Assembly (NCBI RefSeq): GCF_018215265.2
Contig: NZ_CP136562.1
Coordinates: 3,472,001 to 3,536,000, forward strand
Source: Paenarthrobacter sp. GOM3
GTDB taxonomy: Bacteria; Actinomycetota; Actinomycetes; Actinomycetales; Micrococcaceae
Direction of reading: 5' to 3'
Length of the DNA stretch: 64,000 nucleotides
In this document: piece by piece, positions 24,449 to 31,821 of the stretch
How positions within the stretch are numbered: position 1 is the first letter of the stretch
How the letters are laid out: each line of letters starts with the position of its first letter
Notes under the pieces: model-generated
What the model was told of the DNA's origin: nothing
Seen by the model: the letters and a program-made list of their open reading frames with translations, nothing else
Databases searched by the model: none
Program-made: the position numbers and the translations under genes

Positions 24449-25414
24449 ATGCAGATTCCCACACCCGTACCCTCCAAGCTGGCATCCGCCCCATTCACTC
24501 TCTCGGAGGCCCAGGCGGCCGGCCTCGCCCATCCTCAGCTCTGGAAGCGCTTCAACATTGAGGCTGTAAGCAAGGGCATCTACCGTCCGAAGGACTGGGC
24601 CTTCGACCTGAAATCGGCTGCTCGCTCGCTCTCGGCGGCGAGCCCTGGCGCTTGGATCTCACATGTCACTGCTGCCAAGATTCACGGATTTTCGCTCCCA
24701 CCTTGGCTATCAGATTCACATGAGCTGCATCTGAGCAAGCCACGGACTCTGCCGGCAGTGCGACGAAAAGGCGTTATCGGCCACACCGTCGTTGTCTGGA
24801 AGGATGAAATAGAGCACAGTCACGGCATGTGGATCAGTACGCGCTCCAGGACTTGGTTGGACTTGGCCCGGATTCTTCCGCTGAATGAACTGGTCAGCGT
24901 TGGTGACGAACTCATTCGCGTCCCAAGGCCGGAGTTTGAGCAAAGGGAACTGCCGTTCACGACTATCCACGAACTTCGCATGATGGTGGATCGCCACAAG
25001 AACTTGCAGGGTGTTGTCCGGGCGAGGGAAGCACTGGACCTGATGCGGGTCGGTGCCGACTCGGCGCCGGAGTCTGCACTCCGTCTGGCTATGCTCGATG
25101 CCGGCCTTCCCGACCCGGAACTACAGGTACGGCTCTACATCAACGATCCCTTCTCGCCTTCAGCCGACCTCGGCTACCGGCAGCGTCGGATCGCAATCCA
25201 GTACGACGGCGGTCATCACCTTGGGCACGAACAGATCCTCAGCGATCGGCGCAGGGACAAGGCATTTGAGGCAGCGGGGTGGACGGTGCTCATCTTCGGG
25301 AAGTCGGATCTCGCGGACAACTTCGCGAATGCCACCCGTCAGATCAATAAGGCGTTAAGAAACGGCTGGGTGGACCCGTCGGTCCAGGCGGGCTTCGCGC
25401 AGCCGCACGAGTGA
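24449..25414 (+). CDS. AbiEi-like N-terminal plus DUF559 nuclease-like protein
   Basis: 321 residues. The N terminus (about 10-60, TLSEAQAAGLAHPQLWKRF) resembles the winged helix of type IV antitoxin AbiEi-like proteins. The C terminus (about 200-310) is DUF559, related to Vsr-like endonucleases: PESALRLAMLDAGLPDPELQ, ADLGYRQRRIAIQYDGGHH, then GWTVLIFG. The usual Glu before the YDG element reads as Gln. Such proteins are common and scattered in Arthrobacter-type genomes; function is unknown. It stands alone between two blocks of 32-bp repeats, and its base composition looks less GC-rich than its neighbours, so horizontal movement is possible. Confidence 0.75.
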   Translation: MQIPTPVPSKLASAPFTLSEAQAAGLAHPQLWKRFNIEAVSKGIYRPKDWAFDLKSAARSLSAASPGAWISHVTAAKIHGFSLPPWLSDSHELHLSKPRTLPAVRRKGVIGHTVVVWKDEIEHSHGMWISTRSRTWLDLARILPLNELVSVGDELIRVPRPEFEQRELPFTTIHELRMMVDRHKNLQGVVRAREALDLMRVGADSAPESALRLAMLDAGLPDPELQVRLYINDPFSPSADLGYRQRRIAIQYDGGHHLGHEQILSDRRRDKAFEAAGWTVLIFGKSDLADNFANATRQINKALRNGWVDPSVQAGFAQPHE

Positions 25415-25524
25415 GAGAGCGTGGGCCGGAAACAGGCGGGACGTGAGAGAGCGTGGGCCGGAAACAGGCGGGACGTGAGAGAGCGTCCGGGGGAAACAGG
25501 CGGGACGTGAGAGAGCGTCATGGG
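25411..25524. repeat. 32-bp tandem repeats, three and a half units
   Basis: Units begin GTGAGAGAGCGT at 25411, 25443, 25475 and 25507 with an exact 32-bp period. Units 1 and 2 are identical, unit 3 differs by a few bases, unit 4 is truncated. Unit 1 begins at the stop codon of the DUF559 gene. There are no spacers, so this is not a CRISPR array. Confidence 0.9.
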
Positions 25525-25532
25525 GATGCAAA

Positions 25533-25564
25533 AATGCCCGCCACCTCGAAAGGCAACGGGCATT
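25533..25564 (-). terminator. terminator of the bS22 gene
   Basis: AATGCCCG (25533-25540) pairs with CGGGCATT (25557-25564); in the minus-strand RNA a run of T follows. Confidence 0.75.
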
Positions 25565-25583
25565 CACGCTTGATGAAGTATCT

Positions 25584-25682
25584 CTACTTCTTATTGCGGC
25601 GCTGGTGGCGGGTCTTGCGAAGCAGCTTGCGGTGCTTCTTCTTGGCCATACGCTTGCGGCGCTTCTTAATAACTGAACCCAC
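25584..25682 (-). CDS. small ribosomal subunit protein bS22 (AURKAIP1/COX24 domain)
   Basis: A 32-residue, extremely basic protein starting MGSVIKKRRKRMAKKKHRK and ending QRRNKK, the actinobacterial bS22 sequence type. It is a 30S subunit protein in mycobacterial ribosomes. The start is GTG at 25682 with an AAGGAA ribosome-binding site; the stop is TAG. Short genes like this are often missed. The terminator at 25533 and nearby bldC fit the conserved neighbourhood. Confidence 0.93.
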   Translation of the reverse strand: MGSVIKKRRKRMAKKKHRKLLRKTRHQRRNKK

Positions 25683-25845
25683 GAAAGTTCCTTACAAACT
25701 AGAAGGTCCTGTCTGTTGGAACGGATCCGCGGAAGCAGACAGTACAACTGACAGATTCTTACATTGACGTAAAACGTTCCTTAACAGAGTACCGCTTCAA
25801 AGGGGCACCCTGTGACCACGGTCCGTGGGGCGGACTGCGGCAGCC

Positions 25846-26058
25846 TCAGGCAGTCTCGGATTGCCCGTCCACCACGGCACCTTTGAGGTACTGGGATACG
25901 GCTTCTTCCGGAACCCGGAAGGAGCGGCCGAACCTGACGGCGGGCATTTCCCCTGAGTGGACCAGGCGATACACGGTCATTTTGGAAACACGCAAGACGT
26001 CGGCTACTTCAGCCACCGTCATGAAACGCGCATTCGAGAAGTTAGTCTCCGCGGACAT
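25846..26058 (-). CDS. bldC: BldC-type MerR-like DNA-binding protein
   Basis: 70 residues from the ATG at 26058, preceded by AAAGGA. A single excisionase/MerR-like helix-turn-helix: FMTVAEVADVLRVSKMTVYR, then GEMPAVRFGRSFRVPEEAV. This matches BldC, a small regulator that binds direct repeats and controls development in Streptomyces; in non-sporulating actinobacteria its targets are unclear. A longer frame to 26295 overlaps the DAHP synthase gene and is rejected. Confidence 0.9.
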   Translation of the reverse strand: MSAETNFSNARFMTVAEVADVLRVSKMTVYRLVHSGEMPAVRFGRSFRVPEEAVSQYLKGAVVDGQSETA

Positions 26059-26197
26059 TTCCCATATTCCTTTGCTCTCAGACAGTAGGACACCCCCAGT
26101 AGAACGGTGTGCCGATGCTGAGCCATCCAACAACCATGTGCTAGATACTCTAGAGGCTGATGGGGCCAATGTGAAAGCATTTCCGGAAAGTGGGACC

Positions 26198-27334
26198 CTA
26201 CTCCCCCGCCGCCACGCGACGCTTCCGGGCCGATGCTGCGAGCTGCTCAAGCACCGAGGCCGTAACGTCCCACTCCATGCAGGCGTCGGTGACACTCTGG
26301 CCGTAGACGAGTTCCTGCTCGCCAGCCAACTGCTTGGCGGTGTCCAGGTTCTGCGCCCCGCCCACGAGGAAGCTCTCCAGCATCACACCCGCAACAGGAG
26401 AAGAGGAACCCGTCTCAAGCTGCGCACCGATTTCCAGCGCCACCTCGGCCTGGCGGTGGTGGCTCTTCCCGCTGTTGGCGTGCGAAGCGTCCACGATCAG
26501 CCGCGGGTTCAGGCCCTTGGCTGCAAGCTTGGACGAAGCTGCAGCAACGTCGGAGGCTGAGTAGTTCGGTCCCTTGCGTCCGCCGCGCAGGATCACGTGG
26601 GTGTCGGGGTTACCGGACGTCGCCACGAGCGCTGCCCGGCCGTCGTCGTCGATTCCCAGGAAGGCTTGCTCGGCGGCAGAGGCGCCGCACGCATCGATCG
26701 CCACCTGGAGGTCGCCGTCGGTCCCGTTCTTGAATCCGATGGGCATGGACAGGCCGGAGGCGAGCTGACGGTGGATCTGGCTTTCGGTGGTGCGCGCACC
26801 GATGGCACCCCAGGAAACGAGGTCGGCCATGTACTGCGGGCTGATGGGCTCAAGGAACTCGGTGGCCGTGGGCAACCCGAGCGCGGTGACCTGCTTGAGG
26901 AAGCCGCGCGCTGCGCGCAGTCCTGCAGCGATGTCGTGGCTGCCGTCCAGGTGGGGATCGTTGATGAGACCCTTCCAGCCGACCGTGGTGCGCGGCTTCT
27001 CGAAGTAGGTCCGCATGACGATCAGCAGGTCTTCCTTGTGCTTCTCAGCCTGGCTGACCAACCGGCGGGCGTATTCAAGCCCGGCCTTGGGGTCGTGGAT
27101 GGAGCAGGGTCCAACGATCACCAGGAGCCGGTCGTCCACCCCGTCCATGATGGCGCGGACCTGGTCACGGCCGCGGTCGACGACGGCTGCTGAGTGGGCG
27201 TCCAGCGGCAACTCAGCGATGAGGTCCTGGGGAGCCGGCAGCGGCTCGAAGCGCGCTACCCGCAAGTTGGAGGTTGAGGGCTGCGCGGCGTCAGCGGAGT
27301 CGAGCGGGGCGGATTCTGCGGCGATGCTGGTCAT
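26198..27334 (-). CDS. aroG: 3-deoxy-7-phosphoheptulonate synthase, class I (AroG-type)
   Basis: First step of the shikimate pathway: phosphoenolpyruvate plus erythrose 4-phosphate to DAHP. 378 residues, typical of class I enzymes. Marks: VIVGPCSIHDPKAGLEYARR (PEP and metal site), GFKNGTDGDLQVAIDA, ILRGG and DASHANSGKSHH. Class I enzymes are usually feedback-inhibited by one aromatic amino acid; which one cannot be read here. Expression is probably also controlled by the aromatic-rich leader peptide at 27448-27507 and the hairpins between it and the gene. Confidence 0.95.
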   Translation of the reverse strand: MTSIAAESAPLDSADAAQPSTSNLRVARFEPLPAPQDLIAELPLDAHSAAVVDRGRDQVRAIMDGVDDRLLVIVGPCSIHDPKAGLEYARRLVSQAEKHKEDLLIVMRTYFEKPRTTVGWKGLINDPHLDGSHDIAAGLRAARGFLKQVTALGLPTATEFLEPISPQYMADLVSWGAIGARTTESQIHRQLASGLSMPIGFKNGTDGDLQVAIDACGASAAEQAFLGIDDDGRAALVATSGNPDTHVILRGGRKGPNYSASDVAAASSKLAAKGLNPRLIVDASHANSGKSHHRQAEVALEIGAQLETGSSSPVAGVMLESFLVGGAQNLDTAKQLAGEQELVYGQSVTDACMEWDVTASVLEQLAASARKRRVAAGE

Positions 27335-27394
27335 TTCTGGGTCCTGTCCGGGATGCGGAGCGGGCCCCTTTTCAGAACCCGCCGGATATGGCGA

Positions 27395-27478
27395 AGGGCA
27401 GAGAATGATCTCTGCCCTGTTGGCTCTGAAGGAAAGTTGGATGCGTGTCAGTTAGACGCGGGCCCCTCCAGAGCCAAC
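27395..27478 (-). promoter_or_regulatory. attenuator hairpins in the aroG leader
   Basis: Two abutting stems in the leader RNA: GTTGGCTCTG (27419-27428) pairs with CAGAGCCAAC (27469-27478, inside the leader-peptide frame), and AGGGCAGAG (27395-27403) pairs with CTCTGCCCT (27410-27418). A ribosome stalled on the aromatic codons would occupy the first stem. No T-run follows the second stem, so the exact switch mechanism is open. Confidence 0.6.
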
Positions 27479-27507
27479 GAAAAATACGCATACCAACGGT
27501 TTGTCAT
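27448..27507 (-). CDS. aromatic-rich leader peptide of aroG
   Basis: 19 residues, MTNRWYAYFSLALEGPASN, with Trp, Tyr, Tyr and Phe codons in a run of six. It lies just upstream of the DAHP synthase gene and overlaps one arm of the leader hairpin. A -35 TTGCCG, 18-bp spacer and -10 TATGGT end six bases before its ATG, so translation would begin at the 5' end of the message. Composition and position match ribosome-mediated attenuation; the AroR leader peptide before aroF in Corynebacterium glutamicum is the precedent I recall. Not yet shown experimentally for this sequence. Confidence 0.72.
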   Translation of the reverse strand: MTNRWYAYFSLALEGPASN

Positions 27508-27513
27508 AGCCAC

Positions 27514-27543
27514 ACCATAACCGCGGTTCTTCACAAGCGGCAA
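27514..27543 (-). promoter_or_regulatory. promoter of the aroG leader transcript
   Basis: -35 TTGCCG (27538-27543), 18-bp spacer, -10 TATGGT (27514-27519), six bases before the leader-peptide ATG. Confidence 0.55.
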
Positions 27544-27553
27544 ATCGTGTCCG

Positions 27554-28561
27554 TCATGATGACAAAAGCTTGCGCAGGTACTGCAGCTGCCTGATCCAGT
27601 GGTGTTCCTGGCCGCCCTCGTGGTTGTTGAAGCGGTAAACCTCGATGTCCTTCTCAGGCGCCCCAGCATCCAGACCGTAGTTGTTGTAGCTCGCGAACAC
27701 CGTGGAGGGCGGGCAGATGTCGTCCATTTGCGCTGCGGAAAAGAGCGCCGGGACGGTAGCCGCGCGCCCAAGGTGCACGCCGTCGAAATAGTTCAGCACG
27801 GCGAGCATCGAGTCATAGCGGCCCCGGTGCCGGCCCAGAAATGAGGCTATCTCGGGGTATGGCCCGCGCGGGGTGATGTCGATGGCACGTGGGAAATCCT
27901 GCAGGAACGGGACGTCGGGCAGAGCGGCGATGACGCCGTCGAGCCTTCCGGCCACAAGCCCGGCGGTGGCGACGGTGATGCCGCCGCCTTGGCTGACACC
28001 GGCCAGCACCACTTTGGCAGGGTCGACGGCGGGATGGCCCTGTGCCGCTTCTACGGCGCGGAAGGCGTCCACGTAGACCCGTCGGAAATAGTAGTTGTCC
28101 TGGTGGTCGGCGCCGCGCGTCATCAGTCCCGCATACGCAACTCCGCCGGCTGAGGGGTGGGGATCCGGCGTGTCACCTGAGACGCCACCGTAGCCTTGGC
28201 CGCGGGTGTCCATGATGAAGTGCGCGTAGCCGGCCTGCGCCCAGCGGGTGTTCTGGTTGACCAGGCCGCGACCTCCGGAGTAGCCGATGTACTCCACCAC
28301 CACGGGGAGCTTGGCGCCCTGATCCACCCCGGCCGGCACGTGCAGCCAGCCCTTGATGCGGTCTCCCCCGTAGCCGGAGAACGTGACATCGAAGGTGTCG
28401 ATCACCGAGAGGTAGTTGTCCACCGGCTCGAACACGGCGTCCAGCGGCAAGGTCCTTGCTTCGGTGAGGGTGCGGTCCCAGAAGGCGTCGAGATCCGTCG
28501 GCGCCACAGCTGTGGAGGTGTAGTCGCGAAGCTGTTCGAGGGGCAGGTCAAAAAGAGGCAT
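27554..28561 (-). CDS. CE7 acetylxylan esterase / cephalosporin-C deacetylase-like enzyme
   Basis: 335 residues, alpha/beta-hydrolase of the AXE1 (CE7) family, which removes acetyl groups from oligosaccharides in the cytoplasm. The nucleophile is Ser190 in AGVSQGGG; the RGQGYGG loop (about 120-126) is a CE7 signature; Asp in MDDICPP and His in NNHEGG complete the triad. Last gene of an operon that also encodes a CE12-like esterase, a DUF1961 protein and a sugar importer, so it probably deacetylates imported pectin fragments. Confidence 0.9.
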   Translation of the reverse strand: MPLFDLPLEQLRDYTSTAVAPTDLDAFWDRTLTEARTLPLDAVFEPVDNYLSVIDTFDVTFSGYGGDRIKGWLHVPAGVDQGAKLPVVVEYIGYSGGRGLVNQNTRWAQAGYAHFIMDTRGQGYGGVSGDTPDPHPSAGGVAYAGLMTRGADHQDNYYFRRVYVDAFRAVEAAQGHPAVDPAKVVLAGVSQGGGITVATAGLVAGRLDGVIAALPDVPFLQDFPRAIDITPRGPYPEIASFLGRHRGRYDSMLAVLNYFDGVHLGRAATVPALFSAAQMDDICPPSTVFASYNNYGLDAGAPEKDIEVYRFNNHEGGQEHHWIRQLQYLRKLLSS

Positions 28562-28575
28562 GAGGAGATCCTACG

Positions 28576-29286
28576 TCATGGGTTGGTGTGGCCCGTCACG
28601 GGGCGTAGCGGCCGGAGTGGGCTGATGGAGAGGTTGCGGTACGCGGCCTTCAACGGGGCCATTTGGCGGATGCCGAAGTAGCCGCCGCCCAGTGGCTCCG
28701 GGCTGGGATCCACCCATTCGAACAAGGGCAGTCCGTTGATGGAAAACGCGACACGGGGCCCGTCCTTGACCAGTTCCAAGCGGTAGAAGCCGTCGGCGTC
28801 CTCGGCGGGAGGAAGGGGGTCGGCCCCTTGCGCCACGAGTTGGAAACCCGCACTTTTGCGGAGATTGCAGGTTCTGAAGGCCCGCTCCGCGGCGTGCTTG
28901 TGGCGGAAGTAGGAGACGTGGAGGGCATCGACATCTCCCGAGTGGTACTGCGGGTAGTAGCCGGTGCGGGGAGCCAGCGCGGGCGAGAACAAGTCCTGCC
29001 CGCCATGACCCCGTGCAGCGAAAAACACCATTGCCAGGCCGGGCTCTTCGAGCGGCAGGAACTCCCAGGCGATCCGGACGGAATCCGGGATTTCTTCCGG
29101 GCACCACAGGGTCCAGTGCGCGTGATCGCCGTGGACCTCAGCGTCAAGGGCGCCCGAGAGGACCAGCGCGCTGGTTCCGTCGCCGCTGGAAGCTGGTCCG
29201 GCGTCGTAGGTTCCGAACTGAACCGGACCCTCCGCGATCCAGGAGCGCACATCCGCGGGGCCCCGCAGCGGGTTGGAATGGATCAC
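28576..29286 (-). CDS. DUF1961 family protein
   Basis: 236 residues from a GTG at 29286 that overlaps the upstream stop as GTGA. Sequence features (HAHWTLWCPEEIPDSVRIAW, GHGGQDLFSP, and FSINGLPLFEWVDPSPEPLG near the end) match DUF1961, a concanavalin-like beta-sandwich family found with polysaccharide lyase and uronate genes. A carbohydrate-binding or glycosidase-like role is plausible. A longer frame to 29496 lies inside the neighbouring gene and is not used. It lies between two esterase genes. Confidence 0.75.
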   Translation of the reverse strand: MIHSNPLRGPADVRSWIAEGPVQFGTYDAGPASSGDGTSALVLSGALDAEVHGDHAHWTLWCPEEIPDSVRIAWEFLPLEEPGLAMVFFAARGHGGQDLFSPALAPRTGYYPQYHSGDVDALHVSYFRHKHAAERAFRTCNLRKSAGFQLVAQGADPLPPAEDADGFYRLELVKDGPRVAFSINGLPLFEWVDPSPEPLGGGYFGIRQMAPLKAAYRNLSISPLRPLRPVTGHTNP

Positions 29287-29948
29287 GCGCGCGCCCCGAG
29301 GGTGGCAGCAAGTCCGTAGCCGAGGGTTTCCAATTGCCCCGCCACATATCCGGCGATCAACGTGGCCCCCTTCCGGTGGAAGTGCGTGTTGTCCTCCAGA
29401 CCGCCGGCCCAGTGCGCGTGTTCGCCGGGAGCGACGTGGAAGAAAAGCTCCGTGGACTTCTCCTCCCCAAGCTGTTCGTAAAGTGCGCGGGTCCACTGGT
29501 TGAGGTCGATGACGTCCACGCCCAGCTCGGTTCCGAGTTCACGCACGACGCCGGGATAGTCACCCAAGGTGGCCACCAGGCGGCCGTCGATCCAATGCCG
29601 GCGCTCCACCGGGGTGCACAGGATGGGCACGCCGCCCTTGGAACGGACCTCGGCCACCATGCGGCGAAGGTTGTCGTCGTAGCCCGAGCGGGCGGCGAGG
29701 TGTGCACGCTTCTGGTCGTTGTGCCCGAACTGGATGAGTACCAGGTCGCCCAGGACCGTCTGGTTGAGCAATTGGTACCAGAGGCCCTCCTCGCGGAATG
29801 ACTCCGTGGTGGCGCCGCCTTTGGCGACGTTGTGGACGGCGCCCCACCAGTAGGTTTCCGGGGCGAGGTGGGCACCCCAGCCGCTCATCGGGTATTCGTA
29901 ACTGGGGCAGGCGGCCACGGTGGAGTCGCCCGCGAGGAGGATTTTCAT
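29283..29948 (-). CDS. SGNH hydrolase, rhamnogalacturonan acetylesterase-like (CE12)
   Basis: 221 residues. Block I is LAGDSTVAACP with nucleophile Ser9, the GDSTVA form typical of rhamnogalacturonan acetylesterases; block III is IQFGHNDQK; the Asp/His pair is in DNTHFHRKGA near the C terminus. No signal peptide, so it should act on imported oligosaccharides. It starts the downstream half of the operon, 25 bases after the permease gene. Confidence 0.88.
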   Translation of the reverse strand: MKILLAGDSTVAACPSYEYPMSGWGAHLAPETYWWGAVHNVAKGGATTESFREEGLWYQLLNQTVLGDLVLIQFGHNDQKRAHLAARSGYDDNLRRMVAEVRSKGGVPILCTPVERRHWIDGRLVATLGDYPGVVRELGTELGVDVIDLNQWTRALYEQLGEEKSTELFFHVAPGEHAHWAGGLEDNTHFHRKGATLIAGYVAGQLETLGYGLAATLGARA

Positions 29949-29973
29949 GGTTGTCCTTTGGTTGGCCTCGGGG

Positions 29974-30846
29974 TCAGCCCTTGACCGAGCCGATCAGCAT
30001 GCCCTTGGCAAAGTGCTTCTGCAGGAAGGGGTAGAAGATGAGGATGGGCAGGGTGGCCACCACGATCACGGCGAACTTAATGCCTTGCTCGGGCGGAATA
30101 TACGACGGGTCCACGTTCCCGGTGCCCAGCAAATCCGAGGCTGCGGTGACCTGGCGGAGGTACATCTGCAGCGTCCACATGTTGTTGTCGCTCAGGTAGA
30201 GCAGTGGGGACATGAAGTCGTTCCAGATACCCACCGCGTAGAAGAGGGCGAACGTGGCCAGCACCGGTTTGGACAGCGGCAACAGAATCCTCCAGAGGAT
30301 CCCTATTTCGGTGGCACCGTCCATCTTTGCTGACTCTTCCAACTCGTCCGGGAGTTCCTGGAAGAAGTTCTTGATGATGATCAGGCTGAACGGATTGATG
30401 GCTGCCGGCAGGATCAGGGCCCAGTAGGTGTTCAGCAGACCCAGGTCCTTGACCAGCAGGAACGTGGGAATCATGCCGCCGGAGAACACCATGGCGAAGA
30501 CCACCAGGGACATGATCAGCTTCCGGCCGCGCAGGTTCTTCTTCGCCAGCGGGTAGGCCATGGTGACGGTCAGGATCAACTGGATCAACGTACCCACCAG
30601 GGTTACCAGCACGGTGGTGACCAGTGCCTTGGTGAACGCCGGGGTGGAGAAGATGTACTCGTAAGCCGAGAGGGTGAACTGTTCGGGCCAGACGAAGAAC
30701 GCCCGCCGGGTGATTTCGGCTTCGTTGGCGAAGGAGCCGGCCAAAACGTAGATGAACGGCAGCAGCGTGACGATGCCGACCAGGCTGAGGAAAACGTAGT
30801 TGGCGGCATCGAAAACCCGGCCGCCACGGGTGTTGTGAATCTTCAT
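29974..30846 (-). CDS. carbohydrate ABC transporter permease (LplC/YtcP-like)
   Basis: 290 residues, six transmembrane segments, with the MalG-type cytoplasmic EAA loop ELPDELEESAKMDGATEIGI that contacts the ATPase. It begins at the base after the partner permease gene. The partner lacks the longer N terminus of MalF, as in the Lpl/Ytc group linked to rhamnogalacturonan and alginate-type oligosaccharide import. No ATPase gene is present in the operon. Confidence 0.9.
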   Translation of the reverse strand: MKIHNTRGGRVFDAANYVFLSLVGIVTLLPFIYVLAGSFANEAEITRRAFFVWPEQFTLSAYEYIFSTPAFTKALVTTVLVTLVGTLIQLILTVTMAYPLAKKNLRGRKLIMSLVVFAMVFSGGMIPTFLLVKDLGLLNTYWALILPAAINPFSLIIIKNFFQELPDELEESAKMDGATEIGILWRILLPLSKPVLATFALFYAVGIWNDFMSPLLYLSDNNMWTLQMYLRQVTAASDLLGTGNVDPSYIPPEQGIKFAVIVVATLPILIFYPFLQKHFAKGMLIGSVKG

Positions 30847-31821
30847 TTAGAACAGTCCGCTCTGGTTGAACCGCTTGGACAGCCAGTTGGTGCCAAAGAT
30901 CAGCACGATGCCCACCAGGGACTTGAAGAGTCCGACGGCGGTGCTGTAGCTGTAGGCGCCCTGGGTGATGCCCACGAAGTACACGTAGGTATCGAAGACG
31001 TCGGCCACGCTGCGGTTGAGGGCGTTGGTCATGAGGTAGATCTGCTCGAAGCCGGTGTTGAGCATCTGCCCGATGGCCAGGATCAGCATCACGATGATGG
31101 TGGACCTGATGCCGGGCAGTGTGATGTGCCAGACGCGCCGGAACCTGCCCGCGCCGTCGATGATGGCCGCCTCGTACTGGTCCTGGTCCACGGTGGCCAG
31201 TGCGGCGAGGAAGATGATGGTTCCCCAGCCCGTGTTTTTCCAGATCTCCTGGAGCACGATCAGCGGCCGGAACCAGTTGGGATCGGACAGGATGTCCACG
31301 TTGGTCCCGAAGAGCCCGTTCACGAATTGGAACAGCGGGCCGATGTCCAGGGCAAAGAGCAGGAAGCTCAACGACGCCACGATGGTCCACGACAGGAAAT
31401 GCGGGATGTACACGAGAGTCTGGACTGTGCGCTTGAGCACCGACAGGCGGACCTCGTTCAGCAGCAGGGCCAGGATGATGGTCAGGGGAAATGCAATCCC
31501 AAGGTTCAGGAACGCAAGGATCAGGGTGTTTCCGAGCAACCGTGGGAAATCGGGGTTCGCGAAGAAATCCGTGAAGTTCGTGACACCAACCCATGGGCTG
31601 CCGTTGACGCCCAGGAAGGGAACGTAGTCCTTGAACGCAATGGACACTCCGTACATGGGCCCGTACCGGAAGACCGCAAAGTACAGGACTCCGGGCAAAA
31701 GGAGCAGATAGAGCCACTTGTAGTGCGCGAAGTGGACTGCGAACCCGCGCCGCCGCCTCGGGACGGGTGGCTTGGCGGCCACCCGTTCCGAGGCCTTGGC
31801 TTCAACCACCGGCGCTGTCAC
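30847..31821 (-). CDS. carbohydrate ABC transporter permease (LplB/YteP-like)
   Basis: 324 residues, six transmembrane segments after a basic N-terminal tail; the EAA loop reads DQYEAAIIDGAGRFRRVWHI. The LplB-type hallmark FRYGPMYGVSIAFKDYVPF is visible near residue 50. It overlaps the binding-protein gene by 4 bases and pairs with the permease that follows. Confidence 0.9.
   Translation of the reverse strand: MTAPVVEAKASERVAAKPPVPRRRRGFAVHFAHYKWLYLLLLPGVLYFAVFRYGPMYGVSIAFKDYVPFLGVNGSPWVGVTNFTDFFANPDFPRLLGNTLILAFLNLGIAFPLTIILALLLNEVRLSVLKRTVQTLVYIPHFLSWTIVASLSFLLFALDIGPLFQFVNGLFGTNVDILSDPNWFRPLIVLQEIWKNTGWGTIIFLAALATVDQDQYEAAIIDGAGRFRRVWHITLPGIRSTIIVMLILAIGQMLNTGFEQIYLMTNALNRSVADVFDTYVYFVGITQGAYSYSTAVGLFKSLVGIVLIFGTNWLSKRFNQSGLF

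Noticed and set aside
25411..25524. Possible CRISPR array.
   Set aside because: Units are contiguous with no unique spacers and no cas genes are nearby.
24301..25530. A mobile element (IS) carrying the DUF559 gene.
   Set aside because: No transposase, no terminal inverted repeats of IS type and no target duplication seen; only the 32-bp repeats support mobility.
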